Source: Actinomycetota bacterium
GTDB lineage: Bacteria > Actinomycetota > Actinomycetes > Actinomycetales > Microbacteriaceae
Reading direction: 5' to 3'
Length of the DNA: 20,455 bases
NCBI GenBank assembly: GCA_009699665.1
Contig: WLNS01000010.1
Span: 1 to 20,455, forward strand
The position numbers were made by a program, and so were the translations under genes. Under the pieces are notes generated by a model that was given only the letters and a program-made list of their open reading frames with translations, made no database searches and was not told where the DNA came from. Below, piece after piece: positions 7,347-15,329 of the stretch. Each line of letters starts with the position of its first letter. Position 1 is the stretch's first letter.

Positions 7347-7354
7347 GGCGCACC

Positions 7355-7912
7355 GTGGCTGTGCCATTGCCCGAAGGAAATGTTCCGCGCCGAGTCGTGA
7401 CCGGTCACGACGAGAACGGCGTCTCAGTGGTGCTCTCCGACGGGATCGTGCCCGTGCACCGCATGATGCCGCAAGACGGTGTGGGGTTCTACGAAATCTG
7501 GAACACCGAGGGCGCGCCGGCCACAATTACTCGCGAAGAGCCGAACGAGCCCACCGAACGCACCCTGCGCGTGCCGCCGCCCGAAAAGGGCACCAAGGTG
7601 CGCATCAACGAATTCTTTCCGGGATTCATTAACGAACTGGGCAACCAGTCTCCCGTTCACCGCACCGAGTCGATTGACTACGGCATCGTTCTCGAGGGCG
7701 AGATCGTTCTCGTTCTCGACGACAGCGAGGTCACGCTCACGGCCGGCGACGTCGTGATTCAGTGCGGCACGGATCACGCCTGGGCCAACCGCAGTGACAA
7801 GGTGTGCCGCGTGGCGTTCATCCTCGTCGACGGCGAATTCGCGCCCGACCTGCTCGACGTCCTTCCCGCCGACGTGCAGAGCAGACTCATGCACAACGGC
7901 CCGCACGACTAG
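7355..7912 (+). CDS. cupin-domain protein
   Basis: This 185-aa protein starts at GTG 7355, just after the monooxygenase stop; the open frame upstream lies inside that gene, and the ribosome site is weak. The C-terminal half is a single cupin barrel. Motif 1 is PVHRTESIDYGIVLEGE, with His102, Glu105 and possibly Glu114. Motif 2 is GDVVIQCGTDHAWAN, with His141. The second His of the classical HxH is Arg here, as I recall for a common subgroup with HRT-S-DYGIVL-GE. Cupins of this kind occur in aromatic catabolic operons as small dioxygenases, isomerases or decarboxylases, or without known activity. A metal site is plausible, but the function is not assigned. It is co-transcribed with its neighbours. 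Confidence 0.8.
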   Translation: MAVPLPEGNVPRRVVTGHDENGVSVVLSDGIVPVHRMMPQDGVGFYEIWNTEGAPATITREEPNEPTERTLRVPPPEKGTKVRINEFFPGFINELGNQSPVHRTESIDYGIVLEGEIVLVLDDSEVTLTAGDVVIQCGTDHAWANRSDKVCRVAFILVDGEFAPDLLDVLPADVQSRLMHNGPHD

Positions 7913-7915
7913 GGC

Positions 7916-8344
7916 GTGAGGCATAACACCGTGCATTTTGATCACATCGGCCTCAACGTGGCCGACCTCGAGGCTCAGGCCACGTGGTACGAGCGCGCAC
8001 TCGGACTCACCCGAACGCTCCCCTTCTCGGTGCCGCCCATCGACCTGACCGGCCTGTTTCTCATCGACGGCAACGGTTTCGCGCTCGAACTCATTCATCG
8101 GCCCGGCAACGTTGCGGGCATGGATGCCGCCAACCCCGGTGAAGCCGCGCTCACGCGGGGCTACGGTCACTTCTGTCTCCGCGTGGCCGATGTCGACGCC
8201 TCCTTCGCGCAACTTGTCGCGGCTGGCGCCGAGGTAGCCATTGCGCCGCAGGAGTCACCCGAGCCCGGCGTTCGTTTTGCCTACGTGCGCGACCCCGAAG
8301 GCAACCTCATCGAGTTCCACGATCGAAAGCACCCGGTGCGCTAA
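7916..8344 (+). CDS. VOC / glyoxalase-fold protein
   Basis: This 142-aa protein matches a single VOC unit made of two beta-alpha-beta-beta-beta modules. Probable metal ligands are His10 (FDHIGLNV), Glu58 (ALELIH), His85 (GHFCLRV) and Glu133 (NLIEFHD). The H/E/H/E pattern is that of glyoxalase I and methylmalonyl-CoA epimerase-type enzymes. A GTG at 7916 lies 3 nt after the cupin stop. A second GTG at 7931 has GTGAGG 9 nt upstream, so the true start may be 15 nt later. The stop overlaps the next ATG as TAATG. It could be an isomerase, epimerase or lyase acting on a ring-opened intermediate. Its small size and lack of the BphC active-site set argue against ring cleavage. Confidence 0.82.
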   Translation: MRHNTVHFDHIGLNVADLEAQATWYERALGLTRTLPFSVPPIDLTGLFLIDGNGFALELIHRPGNVAGMDAANPGEAALTRGYGHFCLRVADVDASFAQLVAAGAEVAIAPQESPEPGVRFAYVRDPEGNLIEFHDRKHPVR

Positions 8345-9147
8345 TGACCACACCCCTCGCCCTTCCCGGACTCGCCGGCAAGACCATCGTTGTCACGGGT
8401 GCTGCCCGCGGCCAGGGCCTCGCCGAGGCCCTCGTGCTCCTCGCCTCCAGCGCCACCGTGATTGCCACCGACATCGCTCCCGAAGCCCCCGCGGAACTCA
8501 CCTCGGCGACCTCGCTGCCCGGCACCGCGCACTATCGCCAGCTCGACGTGACCGATGACGCCGGCTGGCAGACTCTCGCCGCGTGGCTGACAGGTGAGTT
8601 TGGTCGGGTCGATGGGCTCGTCAACAACGCGGGCATTCCGTTCCGGGGCCGCATCGGCGAAATCGCTCGTGACGACTGGGATCGCGTGTTCGCCATCAAC
8701 GTCACAGGCGCCATGCTCGGCATCCAGGCTTTGTCGCCCCTCATGCACGCCGGGGCATCCATTGTGAACATCGGATCGTCGGCCGCGCTCAATGCCCACC
8801 ACACGGTGGCGTATACGGCGAGCAAGTGGGCGCTGCGCGGACTCACCCACGTGACGGCCACCGAGTTTGGGGCCCGCGGCATCCGCACCAACATCGTGCA
8901 CCCCGGCTACATCGAGACCGAGATGATGGCGGCCGCCCCGGCCATCATGACCGCGGCCCAACTGGCCCTCACTCCACTCGAGCGCACCGGTCAGCCCGAA
9001 GAGGTAGCGACCGTGGTTGCCTTTCTGTTGAGCGATGCGGCGGCCTACATCAACGGCGCCGAGATTCCCGTCGACGGCGGGTTCACGTCTTCCGCCGGCG
9101 TCAAATATATGTCCGACATCATCAAGAAGTCCCAGCAAACGACGTAA
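8344..9147 (+). CDS. short-chain dehydrogenase/reductase
   Basis: This 267-aa classical SDR overlaps the preceding gene by one base (TAATG). The cofactor motif TGAARGQG is at residues 18-25, followed by DIAPEA-like and LDVTDD segments and NNAG. The catalytic Ser lies in NIGSSA (145/146), Tyr157 and Lys161 lie in YTASK, and the tail contains IPVDGGF. All key residues are intact, unlike the SDR of operon A. It should oxidise an alcohol or reduce a ketone with NAD(P). A C-terminal extension after the DGG motif (about 20 residues, KYMSDIIKKSQ) is slightly longer than average. The substrate is unknown. Confidence 0.88.
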   Translation: MTTPLALPGLAGKTIVVTGAARGQGLAEALVLLASSATVIATDIAPEAPAELTSATSLPGTAHYRQLDVTDDAGWQTLAAWLTGEFGRVDGLVNNAGIPFRGRIGEIARDDWDRVFAINVTGAMLGIQALSPLMHAGASIVNIGSSAALNAHHTVAYTASKWALRGLTHVTATEFGARGIRTNIVHPGYIETEMMAAAPAIMTAAQLALTPLERTGQPEEVATVVAFLLSDAAAYINGAEIPVDGGFTSSAGVKYMSDIIKKSQQTT

Positions 9148-9157
9148 GGAAAACCGC

Positions 9158-10315
9158 ATGTTTATGTACTTCCCCACCAACTACGTGTGGAGCCTGGCCG
9201 TCGTGGCAACGCTGAACAACGGTGGCTTCATCGACGAGGTGGACCGCGCGTGTAAGCCCGTGCTCGAAGCGTCACAGCACGGCGACGATGCGGGCACCGA
9301 AGAGCTCTACGCCGCGTGGGTTGCCGTTGCCGACCGGCTCATCGCCTCGGCCGAAGCTGACGAGAAGCGCGGTCGCCTCATTGGCGCAGGAGACAAGTTC
9401 TATCGGTCGAGTCTCTACGTGTCGCAGTCGGAACGCCTGCAGTCGCCCAGCTGGGCGGGCCGCAACGCGGCCTACCAGAAGAGCATCGACCTGCTCCTGA
9501 AGCACGTGGAACTCAGCCACACTCCCCTGACCAAGATCGACATCGCCTACGAAGACACGCACCTGCCGGCCTACTACTACCGGGCAGAGAGCGTGGACGG
9601 CAAGCCCGTTCCGGTGGTGATTCAGCTCAACGGTCTCGACTCCACCAAGGAGATGATGTACTACTCGGGCTTCCCGCAGATGATGGCCCGTCGCGGCATC
9701 TCCACGATTATGGTCGACCACGGTGGCACGGGTGAGGCGCTGCGCCTGCGCAACATCAAGGCCCGCGTCGACACCGAGGCTTTTGTGTCACCCATCGTCG
9801 ACTGGGTTGAGCAGCAGCCCGAACTCGACTCGGCCAAGGTGGGCGTGGTCGGCTGGTCTCTCGGTGGCTACTACGCGCCGCGCGCCACCGCATTCGATTC
9901 GCGCATCGCTCTGGCCGTGGCCTGGGGCGCCAATCACAACTGGGCCGAGGTCCAGCAGGGTCGCCGCAACCGGGAGGGCGAGAACCCGGTGCCCCACTAC
10001 TGGGAGCACGTGTTCTGGGTGTGGGACGTCGACAACATCGACGACTTCATGGAGAAGACCAAAGACATGCACCTCCACGGGGTGGTCGAGAAGATCACCG
10101 TGCCGTTCCTCATCACGCACGGTGCCAACGATCGCCAGATCAACGTGAAGTACGCCCAGCAGAGCTACGACGCTGCGGTGAACAGCCCCAAGCGTGAGCT
10201 GCGCATCTTCGACGAGCCCGAGGGCGGCACCGAACACATCAGCATCGACCACATGCCCTATGTCGCCGGCTACATTGCCGACTGGGTTGCCGAGACCTTC
10301 GGCGAAATGAAGTAG
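9158..10315 (+). CDS. alpha/beta hydrolase of the 2,6-dihydroxypseudooxynicotine hydrolase type (C-C bond hydrolase)
   Basis: This 385-aa protein starts at the ATG at 9158, with TAAGGA upstream. An N-terminal helical cap (about residues 1-130) precedes the alpha/beta-hydrolase domain. The nucleophile is Ser234 in GWSLGGYYAPRA, the acid Asp325 in THGANDRQIN, and the base His360 in GGTEHISID. The GxSLGG-YA segment followed by RIA--V-WGA resembles the nicotine-pathway C-C hydrolase of Paenarthrobacter, whose triad spacing is similar (Ser217, Asp300, His329, from memory). Relatives include FrsA/DUF1100-type proteins and polyketide-side-chain hydrolases. Cleavage of a carbon-carbon bond next to a carbonyl, before or after ring opening, is the best guess. 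It is not a standard MhpC/BphD sequence. Confidence 0.82.
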   Translation: MFMYFPTNYVWSLAVVATLNNGGFIDEVDRACKPVLEASQHGDDAGTEELYAAWVAVADRLIASAEADEKRGRLIGAGDKFYRSSLYVSQSERLQSPSWAGRNAAYQKSIDLLLKHVELSHTPLTKIDIAYEDTHLPAYYYRAESVDGKPVPVVIQLNGLDSTKEMMYYSGFPQMMARRGISTIMVDHGGTGEALRLRNIKARVDTEAFVSPIVDWVEQQPELDSAKVGVVGWSLGGYYAPRATAFDSRIALAVAWGANHNWAEVQQGRRNREGENPVPHYWEHVFWVWDVDNIDDFMEKTKDMHLHGVVEKITVPFLITHGANDRQINVKYAQQSYDAAVNSPKRELRIFDEPEGGTEHISIDHMPYVAGYIADWVAETFGEMK

Positions 10316-10325
10316 AGGAGAAATC

Positions 10326-10760
10326 ATGACTGCCTACCCCGAAGAAAAGTTCCGTCAGTACATCGCGCGCTTCAACGCCGAGGACCACACGGCGTTCGAG
10401 GACTACCTGCACCCCAACATGCACATGCTCAACGGCACGCTCGAGTACACGGGAATCGACGGCATGATTGCGCACTACAAGGAACGCATCTGGCCCGACT
10501 TCATTGAGACGCTGACGGTGCCGCGGTTCGTGAGCAGCGATAAGTACATCGCGATTCATATGAACACCCACTTTGAAGCCAAGCACGACAAGCAGGGATC
10601 GCTGTTTGGTGACGTGAAGAAGGGCGAGACCTTCGACTTCAACGGCCTCATTATGTATGCGCTCGAAGATGGGTTGTTCCGCGATATTCAGGTGGCCTAC
10701 AACTCATTCATTTACACCGACACATCGGGCAATACAAGAGACCTAGGGATGCCGCACTAA
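10326..10760 (+). CDS. NTF2-like (SnoaL-type) small protein
   Basis: This 144-aa protein starts 10 nt after the hydrolase stop, with a strong GAGGAG ribosome site. Its pattern is a helical N-terminus (YPEEKFRQYIARFNAEDHTAFEDYLHP), then a curved beta-sheet (YIAIHMNTHFEAKHD, then a late GLFRDIQVAYNSF). This fits the NTF2/SnoaL fold, with a closed cone. Members are isomerases, cyclases, dehydratases or hydrolases of polyketides, steroids and epoxides, and some have no activity. Asp and His residues in the pocket region (DYLHP, HMNTHFE) could be catalytic, but this cannot be judged. It may act on the same intermediate as the adjacent hydrolase or SDR. It overlaps the next gene by one base (TAATG). 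Confidence 0.75.
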   Translation: MTAYPEEKFRQYIARFNAEDHTAFEDYLHPNMHMLNGTLEYTGIDGMIAHYKERIWPDFIETLTVPRFVSSDKYIAIHMNTHFEAKHDKQGSLFGDVKKGETFDFNGLIMYALEDGLFRDIQVAYNSFIYTDTSGNTRDLGMPH

Positions 10761-11491
10761 TGAGCGATCACGATCAGAATCAGCCCGACACGATTGTCGT
10801 CACGGGTGGAGCGAACGGCATTGGCGCCGGTATCGTCGAGCGACTGATTGAACAGGGCAAACGCGTCATCGTTCTCGATCGCGTGGCTCCCGCGGCATCC
10901 TCTGATTTGCTGACCTGGATCGAGGTTGACCTCGCGTCGCCCGAATCCACCCGAAATGCGGCACAGCAGGCACTCGCCGCTGCCGGCGTCGTTTACGGAC
11001 TCGTGCACTGCGCCGCGTACATGCCCTTCATCCCCTTTGCCGACATCAGCGATGATGCGTGGGCACTCACCATGAACGTCAATGTGGGCTCGGCGTTCAT
11101 CCTGACTCAGGAGTTTGCTCCGGCCATGCGGGCGGCTCAGCGCGGTCGACTCGTTTTTGTCACGTCGTCGTCGTTCATCAGCCCCCCGCCCGGTCTGGCC
11201 CACTACGTGTCGAGCAAGGGAGCACTTACCGGTCTGATGCGCACGCTGTCGCACGAACTTGGTGGCTCGCACATCACGGTCAACGCCGTGGCACCGGGCC
11301 TCACCGCCACCGACCGGGCGAAGGAACTCGTGCCGCAAGAGCTCTTCGACGTTGTGGCCTCCAACCAGGCCATACCGCGCACGGGCCAAGTGGCCGACCA
11401 CGTGGGCATCGTCGCCTTCTTGCTCGGGCCGGAATCGGGCTTCATCACCGGTCAAACGATTCTCGTCGACGGCGGCGAAAGCCATCTCTGA
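10760..11491 (+). CDS. short-chain dehydrogenase/reductase
   Basis: This 243-aa SDR is translationally coupled to the NTF2-like gene by TAATG. It has TGGANGIG (residues 15-22), the Asp at the end of beta-2 in VLDRVAP, which hints at NAD(H) preference, and VDLAS. The usual NNAG reads HCAA. Ser residues lie in VTSSSF, the catalytic pair is Tyr149 and Lys153 in YVSSK, and the tail is ILVDGGE. It is one of three SDRs in the island and the second in operon B. The sequences are not close copies, so separate steps are likely. The reaction direction and substrate are unknown. Confidence 0.87.
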   Translation: MSDHDQNQPDTIVVTGGANGIGAGIVERLIEQGKRVIVLDRVAPAASSDLLTWIEVDLASPESTRNAAQQALAAAGVVYGLVHCAAYMPFIPFADISDDAWALTMNVNVGSAFILTQEFAPAMRAAQRGRLVFVTSSSFISPPPGLAHYVSSKGALTGLMRTLSHELGGSHITVNAVAPGLTATDRAKELVPQELFDVVASNQAIPRTGQVADHVGIVAFLLGPESGFITGQTILVDGGESHL

Positions 11492-11504
11492 GCAGGGCCG
11501 CTTC

Positions 11505-11804
11505 ATGTTGACTTCCCGGGCGATCGTGGCCATCGAGCGTCCCGCGCGCTACGGAAAACAATTGGCCGGCCACATCGCGCACAAGGTGCAGGTGGACGAG
11601 GTTGGCGACGGATGGGAACTGCACATCGGCGACGGCCTCGGTCGCGTGATGCCCCGTGACGACACCCTCGAACTCGTGGCCGAGGCTGAGTCGCCCGAGA
11701 TGCTCGAGCGGATCAAGGATGTGCTGGGGCGTCACCTGCTCCAATTCACAACCAAGTTGCCCGGTGTGACAATTTCGTGGACCGATACGTCAGTAGCCTC
11801 ATAA
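11505..11804 (+). CDS. DUF2218 family protein
   Basis: This 99-aa protein matches DUF2218, from RPARYGKQLAGHIAHKV at the N-terminus to the late DVLGRHLLQF segment and the final ISWTD strand. A weak AGGG lies upstream of the ATG at 11505. It starts 13 nt after the SDR stop and ends 1 nt before the GTG of the MFS gene, so it belongs to operon B. I know of no assigned function for the family. Actinobacterial members are often found beside transporters or siderophore-related genes. A role as a small binding or accessory protein for the adjacent transporter is speculation. Confidence 0.75.
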   Translation: MLTSRAIVAIERPARYGKQLAGHIAHKVQVDEVGDGWELHIGDGLGRVMPRDDTLELVAEAESPEMLERIKDVLGRHLLQFTTKLPGVTISWTDTSVAS

Positions 11805-11805
11805 G

Positions 11806-13044
11806 GTGGCTACACCCTCGAAGTCTTCGGCTCTCCCTTCCCGCCTTTCAGGAGCAACGCTTTTCTGGTTGGGTTTCATCGGCATTTTGGGTCCCATGGC
11901 CGTCGACATCTACCTGCCGGCATTGCCGTCAATGGCGAAGGATTTTGGCACAACGCCAGCAACCGTTCAGCTGGGGCTTGCCACCACAACGATTGGCATG
12001 GCCCTGGGCACCGTCGTTGTGGGGGCCATATCTGATCGCTTCGGACGGCGCGGGCCTTTGCTGATTACAGGCATGTTGATGATTGTTGGCGCCAGTCTGG
12101 CTTCGGCGTCATTTCACATTCTCTGGTTTCTGGCCTGCTGTCTGATCATGGGAGTATCGGCGTCATCGGTGCAGGTTGCCGGACGAGGCGTGATTGCTGA
12201 CCTCACCAGAGGCAGTGCGTCGACGAGAGCCTTCTCGCTCTTCAGCAGTTTGGTCATGGTCGGTCCCGTCTTCGGACCCGTCGGGGGCGTGCTCATTCTC
12301 TCTATTGTCGGTTGGCGCGGCATTTTTGTAGCCCTAGCTGCGTTTGCCGTCATTGCGACTGTTGGCGTGTGGGCTTTCGTGCCCGAATCATTAGCGAAAG
12401 AAAAGCGGCACTCCGACGGCTTTGTCGACACCCTGCGCTCAATGGGCAGGACCTGGCGCAACAGAGTTTTCCGCTGGTACGCCATCGTAAACTTTGGATC
12501 GTACGCTCTGATGTTCACGTATCTCGGCACGTGTTCCCTCACCATCCAGGTGGAGCTGGGGCAGCCTCCCTGGGTTGCCGCCTCAGCTTTTGCGGTCAAT
12601 GGCGCCAGTATCGCACTGGCGGGAATCCTGTCGGCGCAGCTCTCGAAGCGGCTCAGTAGCGTCGCAATTCTATTTATCAGCATCGCGGCCCAGGTGGCGG
12701 GTATTACTTTTCTGGCGATCATCGTGGCAACAAATTCACTCAGTGTCGTGAGCATTTTTATTATCTACGTCATGATCTGTGCCGGCCTCGGCATGGGCTT
12801 CGGCCCGGTCACATCGCTGGCCCTCACTCACGTGCGCAAGAGTTCGGGAACAGCACTGGGGCTGATGGGGCTCGTGCAGTTCCTCGTTGGCGCCGTCACG
12901 TCAGTGCTTGTGGGAACAATCAATCCGAGTGCCGCCATGGCCATGCTCATGATCGGGGGAACGGGCGTGGCCGTCACGGTCATTGCCTCAGTGATTGGAC
13001 GACGAGCTCTCACCCGCGATCCGGATCCCGCTGCCGCCCACTGA
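11806..13044 (+). CDS. MFS transporter, DHA1 / Bcr-CflA-like (second copy)
   Basis: This 412-aa membrane protein starts with GTG one base after the DUF2218 stop and is the last gene of operon B. It carries DIYLPALPSM in helix 1, motif A GAISDRFGRR, a GPVFGPVGG antiporter motif and about twelve hydrophobic helices. It is paralogous to the MFS at 3911-5125, with matching blocks through the whole N-terminal half. Local GC is low in places: 23 of 60 bases are G or C in the stretch from 12721, unlike the upstream genes. This may reflect a separate origin or simply codons for hydrophobic residues. It may import the substrate or export an intermediate. The gene converges on the lipoprotein gene 10 bp away. 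Confidence 0.88.
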   Translation: MATPSKSSALPSRLSGATLFWLGFIGILGPMAVDIYLPALPSMAKDFGTTPATVQLGLATTTIGMALGTVVVGAISDRFGRRGPLLITGMLMIVGASLASASFHILWFLACCLIMGVSASSVQVAGRGVIADLTRGSASTRAFSLFSSLVMVGPVFGPVGGVLILSIVGWRGIFVALAAFAVIATVGVWAFVPESLAKEKRHSDGFVDTLRSMGRTWRNRVFRWYAIVNFGSYALMFTYLGTCSLTIQVELGQPPWVAASAFAVNGASIALAGILSAQLSKRLSSVAILFISIAAQVAGITFLAIIVATNSLSVVSIFIIYVMICAGLGMGFGPVTSLALTHVRKSSGTALGLMGLVQFLVGAVTSVLVGTINPSAAMAMLMIGGTGVAVTVIASVIGRRALTRDPDPAAAH

Positions 13045-13054
13045 TTGCCTTCTG

Positions 13055-14239
13055 TTAACCCGTCGTCACGGGAGTGGGCGCGCGCGTGGGGGTTGGCGTG
13101 GGCGTGGGATGCAACCACAGAGCCGTGTACTTTTTCTCGGCGTCGACCCCGCCCGTGTACCGGCCAGATTCGGGCATGTTGTGATCGATGTCGACAACCT
13201 GCATGGCGTCGCCAATCGCTACCGCAGGCGCGCCAGCCAGAAGGCGCACGATGGCATCAACAGCGCCAAACCCCAGCCACTCGAAGGCCTGGCCGACCGT
13301 AGCGGTGAGGCCCGCACGACCGGAACGAATGATGTCGAGGGCGGCGGCCGTGCCACCGTGTCCGATAACGAGAAGTTTTGCAGTTTTTGCGTCGCGGGCA
13401 ATGGCCGTCGCGAGTCCGCCCGTGGTGAGCCAGTCGTCTTCAGGAACGATGATGGCGTTCACCCCAGACGTCGTGGCGGCCTCGACCACCTTCGTGACAA
13501 AGGTGTTATCAGCAATTTCTGCCGCGCTGAGTTCAAGTGTTTGAACAACCTCACCGGCGCCGAGTGCTTTAAGTCGGGCCGCGAAGCCGGCAGCAATCGT
13601 GGTTGTCGTGGGGTCGCCCGGGACCGTCAGCACAAGAGCCTTCACCTTGCCGGCAACTTTGCCATACGCGTAGTCGGCCTGCAGGGTGCCCACCATCGTC
13701 TGTCGAAGTCCGACGGGATGGTCGGCGGTCCACCGACTGACGGCGGCCCACCGTGGGGGCGTGCAGTCGTCGTCTCCGCCGAGCGCGACAACCGGTATTT
13801 GAGCAAGGGCGACTTCGTCGTAGGCCCCCTCGAGACCTTTACAGTTCGTATCGATGGCAACGATCACCGTGGCTGCCTGCGCGATGGCCGTGCGAATGGC
13901 TAGGCCCATGCCGGCACCGCCACCGCCGTCAATCACCATGGGCCACCACCCGGCGCGGGTGACGGCATCGCTCACAGCCGTGGCCGATGCTGCACACGAC
14001 GGAATAGCGAGTGAGCACGAGATGATGGCGACGTTCTGCTCGTCCTTGGCAAAATCGACGGCGAGGGGCGACTGATCTGAGACGACACCGGCGTATGCCG
14101 ACTCGAGGGCTTTTTGTGGGCCCGCTGGTGCCGAGTTTGAGCTGGCTGGAGATGAGCCACCGCCCGAACAGGCGGACAGCACAATTGCTGAAAGAGAAAG
14201 AGTTGCGACCAGCGCGATGAGGCGAAAGTCCTTCGACAT
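13055..14239 (-). CDS. substrate-binding lipoprotein, type 1 periplasmic-binding fold (orphan)
   Basis: This 394-aa protein starts at the ATG at 14239; the longer open frame upstream lacks a signal sequence. The n-region has Lys3 and Arg6, followed by a hydrophobic core. The lipobox LSAC puts the lipidated Cys at residue 24, followed by a Gly/Ser/Pro-rich linker. The body resembles ribose/xylose-type binding proteins: repeated alpha/beta units with VVALGGDDDC, ALVLTVPGDPTTTTIAAGF and LLVIGHGGT segments. Four further Cys residues could form disulfides. The last 18 residues form a Pro-Thr tail (PTPTPTPTRAPTP) suited to a wall-spanning stalk. No permease or ATPase gene is nearby. It follows the LysR gene by 55 nt, so it may be co-transcribed. 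It may bind the pathway substrate outside the cell, but the ligand is unknown. Confidence 0.85.
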   Translation of the reverse strand: MSKDFRLIALVATLSLSAIVLSACSGGGSSPASSNSAPAGPQKALESAYAGVVSDQSPLAVDFAKDEQNVAIISCSLAIPSCAASATAVSDAVTRAGWWPMVIDGGGGAGMGLAIRTAIAQAATVIVAIDTNCKGLEGAYDEVALAQIPVVALGGDDDCTPPRWAAVSRWTADHPVGLRQTMVGTLQADYAYGKVAGKVKALVLTVPGDPTTTTIAAGFAARLKALGAGEVVQTLELSAAEIADNTFVTKVVEAATTSGVNAIIVPEDDWLTTGGLATAIARDAKTAKLLVIGHGGTAAALDIIRSGRAGLTATVGQAFEWLGFGAVDAIVRLLAGAPAVAIGDAMQVVDIDHNMPESGRYTGGVDAEKKYTALWLHPTPTPTPTRAPTPVTTG

Positions 14240-14294
14240 GAGCACAACTCTAGTAGAGGCGCGGGGTGTCACCTGAGCGTGGCGTGTGAGTCCG

Positions 14295-15239
14295 TTAGCC
14301 CTCACCTAGGTCGAGTCCTCCGTCACCGAACTCGACGACCTCGGACGCATCGCGCAGCATCTTGACCAGCCACTTTATTGCGGGGTCACCGTTTTTTGAG
14401 GGGTGCCAGTGCGCGGCCTCGATGAGCGTTCCCCCCTGCAATTCCGTTTCGGCAATGACGAGTCCCAAGGTCGCCGCCGACTGTGTTGAGAGTCGTTCGG
14501 GAACGAATCCCACGAACTGCGTGCCACTTACCGTGTGCGGAACAGGCAGAAAACCCTGCACCGACATCGCGATGCGCGGTGCGATTCCCGCCGCTGACAG
14601 CATGTCGTCGACGTGCGTCTGCACGGCGTCGCCAAAGAACGAGCGAACGTGTCGCATCTCCTGAAGATCCGTGATGCTGAGTTTTCCGCCGGTGAGGCGT
14701 TCGTTACCCTCGTCAACAATGCACACGAATCGGTCGCTGAAGAGTGACTGGCGCTTGCCCGGCACACCACGGCCGGTTCCCGAGATGATGACGTCTCGAC
14801 GCAGCAGATCATTGGGGGTCACGTTCGTATCGGCGGGAAGCGCATCAAACTCAATGCTGATGAGAGGGGCAGCCTGTTCAAGCAGACGAAGCAGAGGACC
14901 GGTGAGTTGGCTGAGCAGATAATCCGATGCCGAGATGAGAAACGTGCGCGTGCTCGAACTCGCGTCGAAGGTGGGTGACAGGTCGTAAATTCGCGAAATT
15001 TCGCCCATCGCTTCGTCAACCAGGGGCTGCAGTTCCCGCGCCTTCGGAGTGAGTTCAAACCCGCGCCCAGCTCGAACTAAAAGCGGATCATCGAACTGCT
15101 GACGCAGTCGCGCCAGAGCTCCACTCACCGAGGGCTGAGTCATGCCCACCACATCGCCGGCGCGCGTCAGGTTCTTCTCGGCCAGAATCGCGTCGAGAAC
15201 CACAATGAGGTTGATATCAACCTTGCGCAGATCCGTCAT
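14295..15239 (-). CDS. LysR-family transcriptional regulator (second)
   Basis: This 314-aa protein starts at the ATG at 15239, with GAGGGAG just upstream; an open frame runs further but is divergent promoter DNA. The HTH domain (DINLIVVLDAILAEKN, then TRAGDVVGMTQPSVSGALARLR) aligns closely with the first LysR, and LTPKAREL follows. The effector domain is less similar but has matching stretches (ISIEFDALPAD versus ISIEVLPLPTQ). Divergent from the CoA-transferase genes with about 90 bp between, it likely controls them and the lipoprotein gene behind it. Its effector may be the oxo acid or an earlier intermediate. The C-terminal helix is longer than in the first LysR. Confidence 0.87.
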   Translation of the reverse strand: MTDLRKVDINLIVVLDAILAEKNLTRAGDVVGMTQPSVSGALARLRQQFDDPLLVRAGRGFELTPKARELQPLVDEAMGEISRIYDLSPTFDASSSTRTFLISASDYLLSQLTGPLLRLLEQAAPLISIEFDALPADTNVTPNDLLRRDVIISGTGRGVPGKRQSLFSDRFVCIVDEGNERLTGGKLSITDLQEMRHVRSFFGDAVQTHVDDMLSAAGIAPRIAMSVQGFLPVPHTVSGTQFVGFVPERLSTQSAATLGLVIAETELQGGTLIEAAHWHPSKNGDPAIKWLVKMLRDASEVVEFGDGGLDLGEG

Positions 15240-15329
15240 CTGCTCCCTCGCCTTCTGAAGAGAAGTATTGCAGTTGACGATGCGGCTATCGAGTCTGCCA
15301 ATGAGCATCGTTGCCGTGTGCGTGACACA

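Noticed and set aside
6141..7526. 461-codon minus-strand open frame opposite the flavin monooxygenase gene
   Set aside because: The plus strand carries all three flavin hydroxylase motifs. The antisense product has no motif and low-complexity composition, and its upstream end runs into the cupin gene.
8341..9180. 279-codon minus-strand open frame opposite the SDR gene
   Set aside because: It is the antisense shadow of an intact SDR; Gly/Arg/His-rich with no domain.
13059..13072. CCCGT/ACGGG hairpin between the converging MFS and lipoprotein genes
   Set aside because: It lies within the last codons of the lipoprotein gene, has a 5-bp stem and no T-run; not enough for a terminator call.
13075..13110. 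Short GTGGGCG-type tandem repeat, considered as a DNA repeat element
   Set aside because: It encodes the Pro-Thr tail of the lipoprotein on the minus strand; the periodicity is explained by the protein.
12995..13903. 302-codon plus-strand open frame opposite the lipoprotein gene
   Set aside because: The minus strand has a lipobox signal peptide and binding-protein fold. The plus frame has no family features and overlaps the MFS end.
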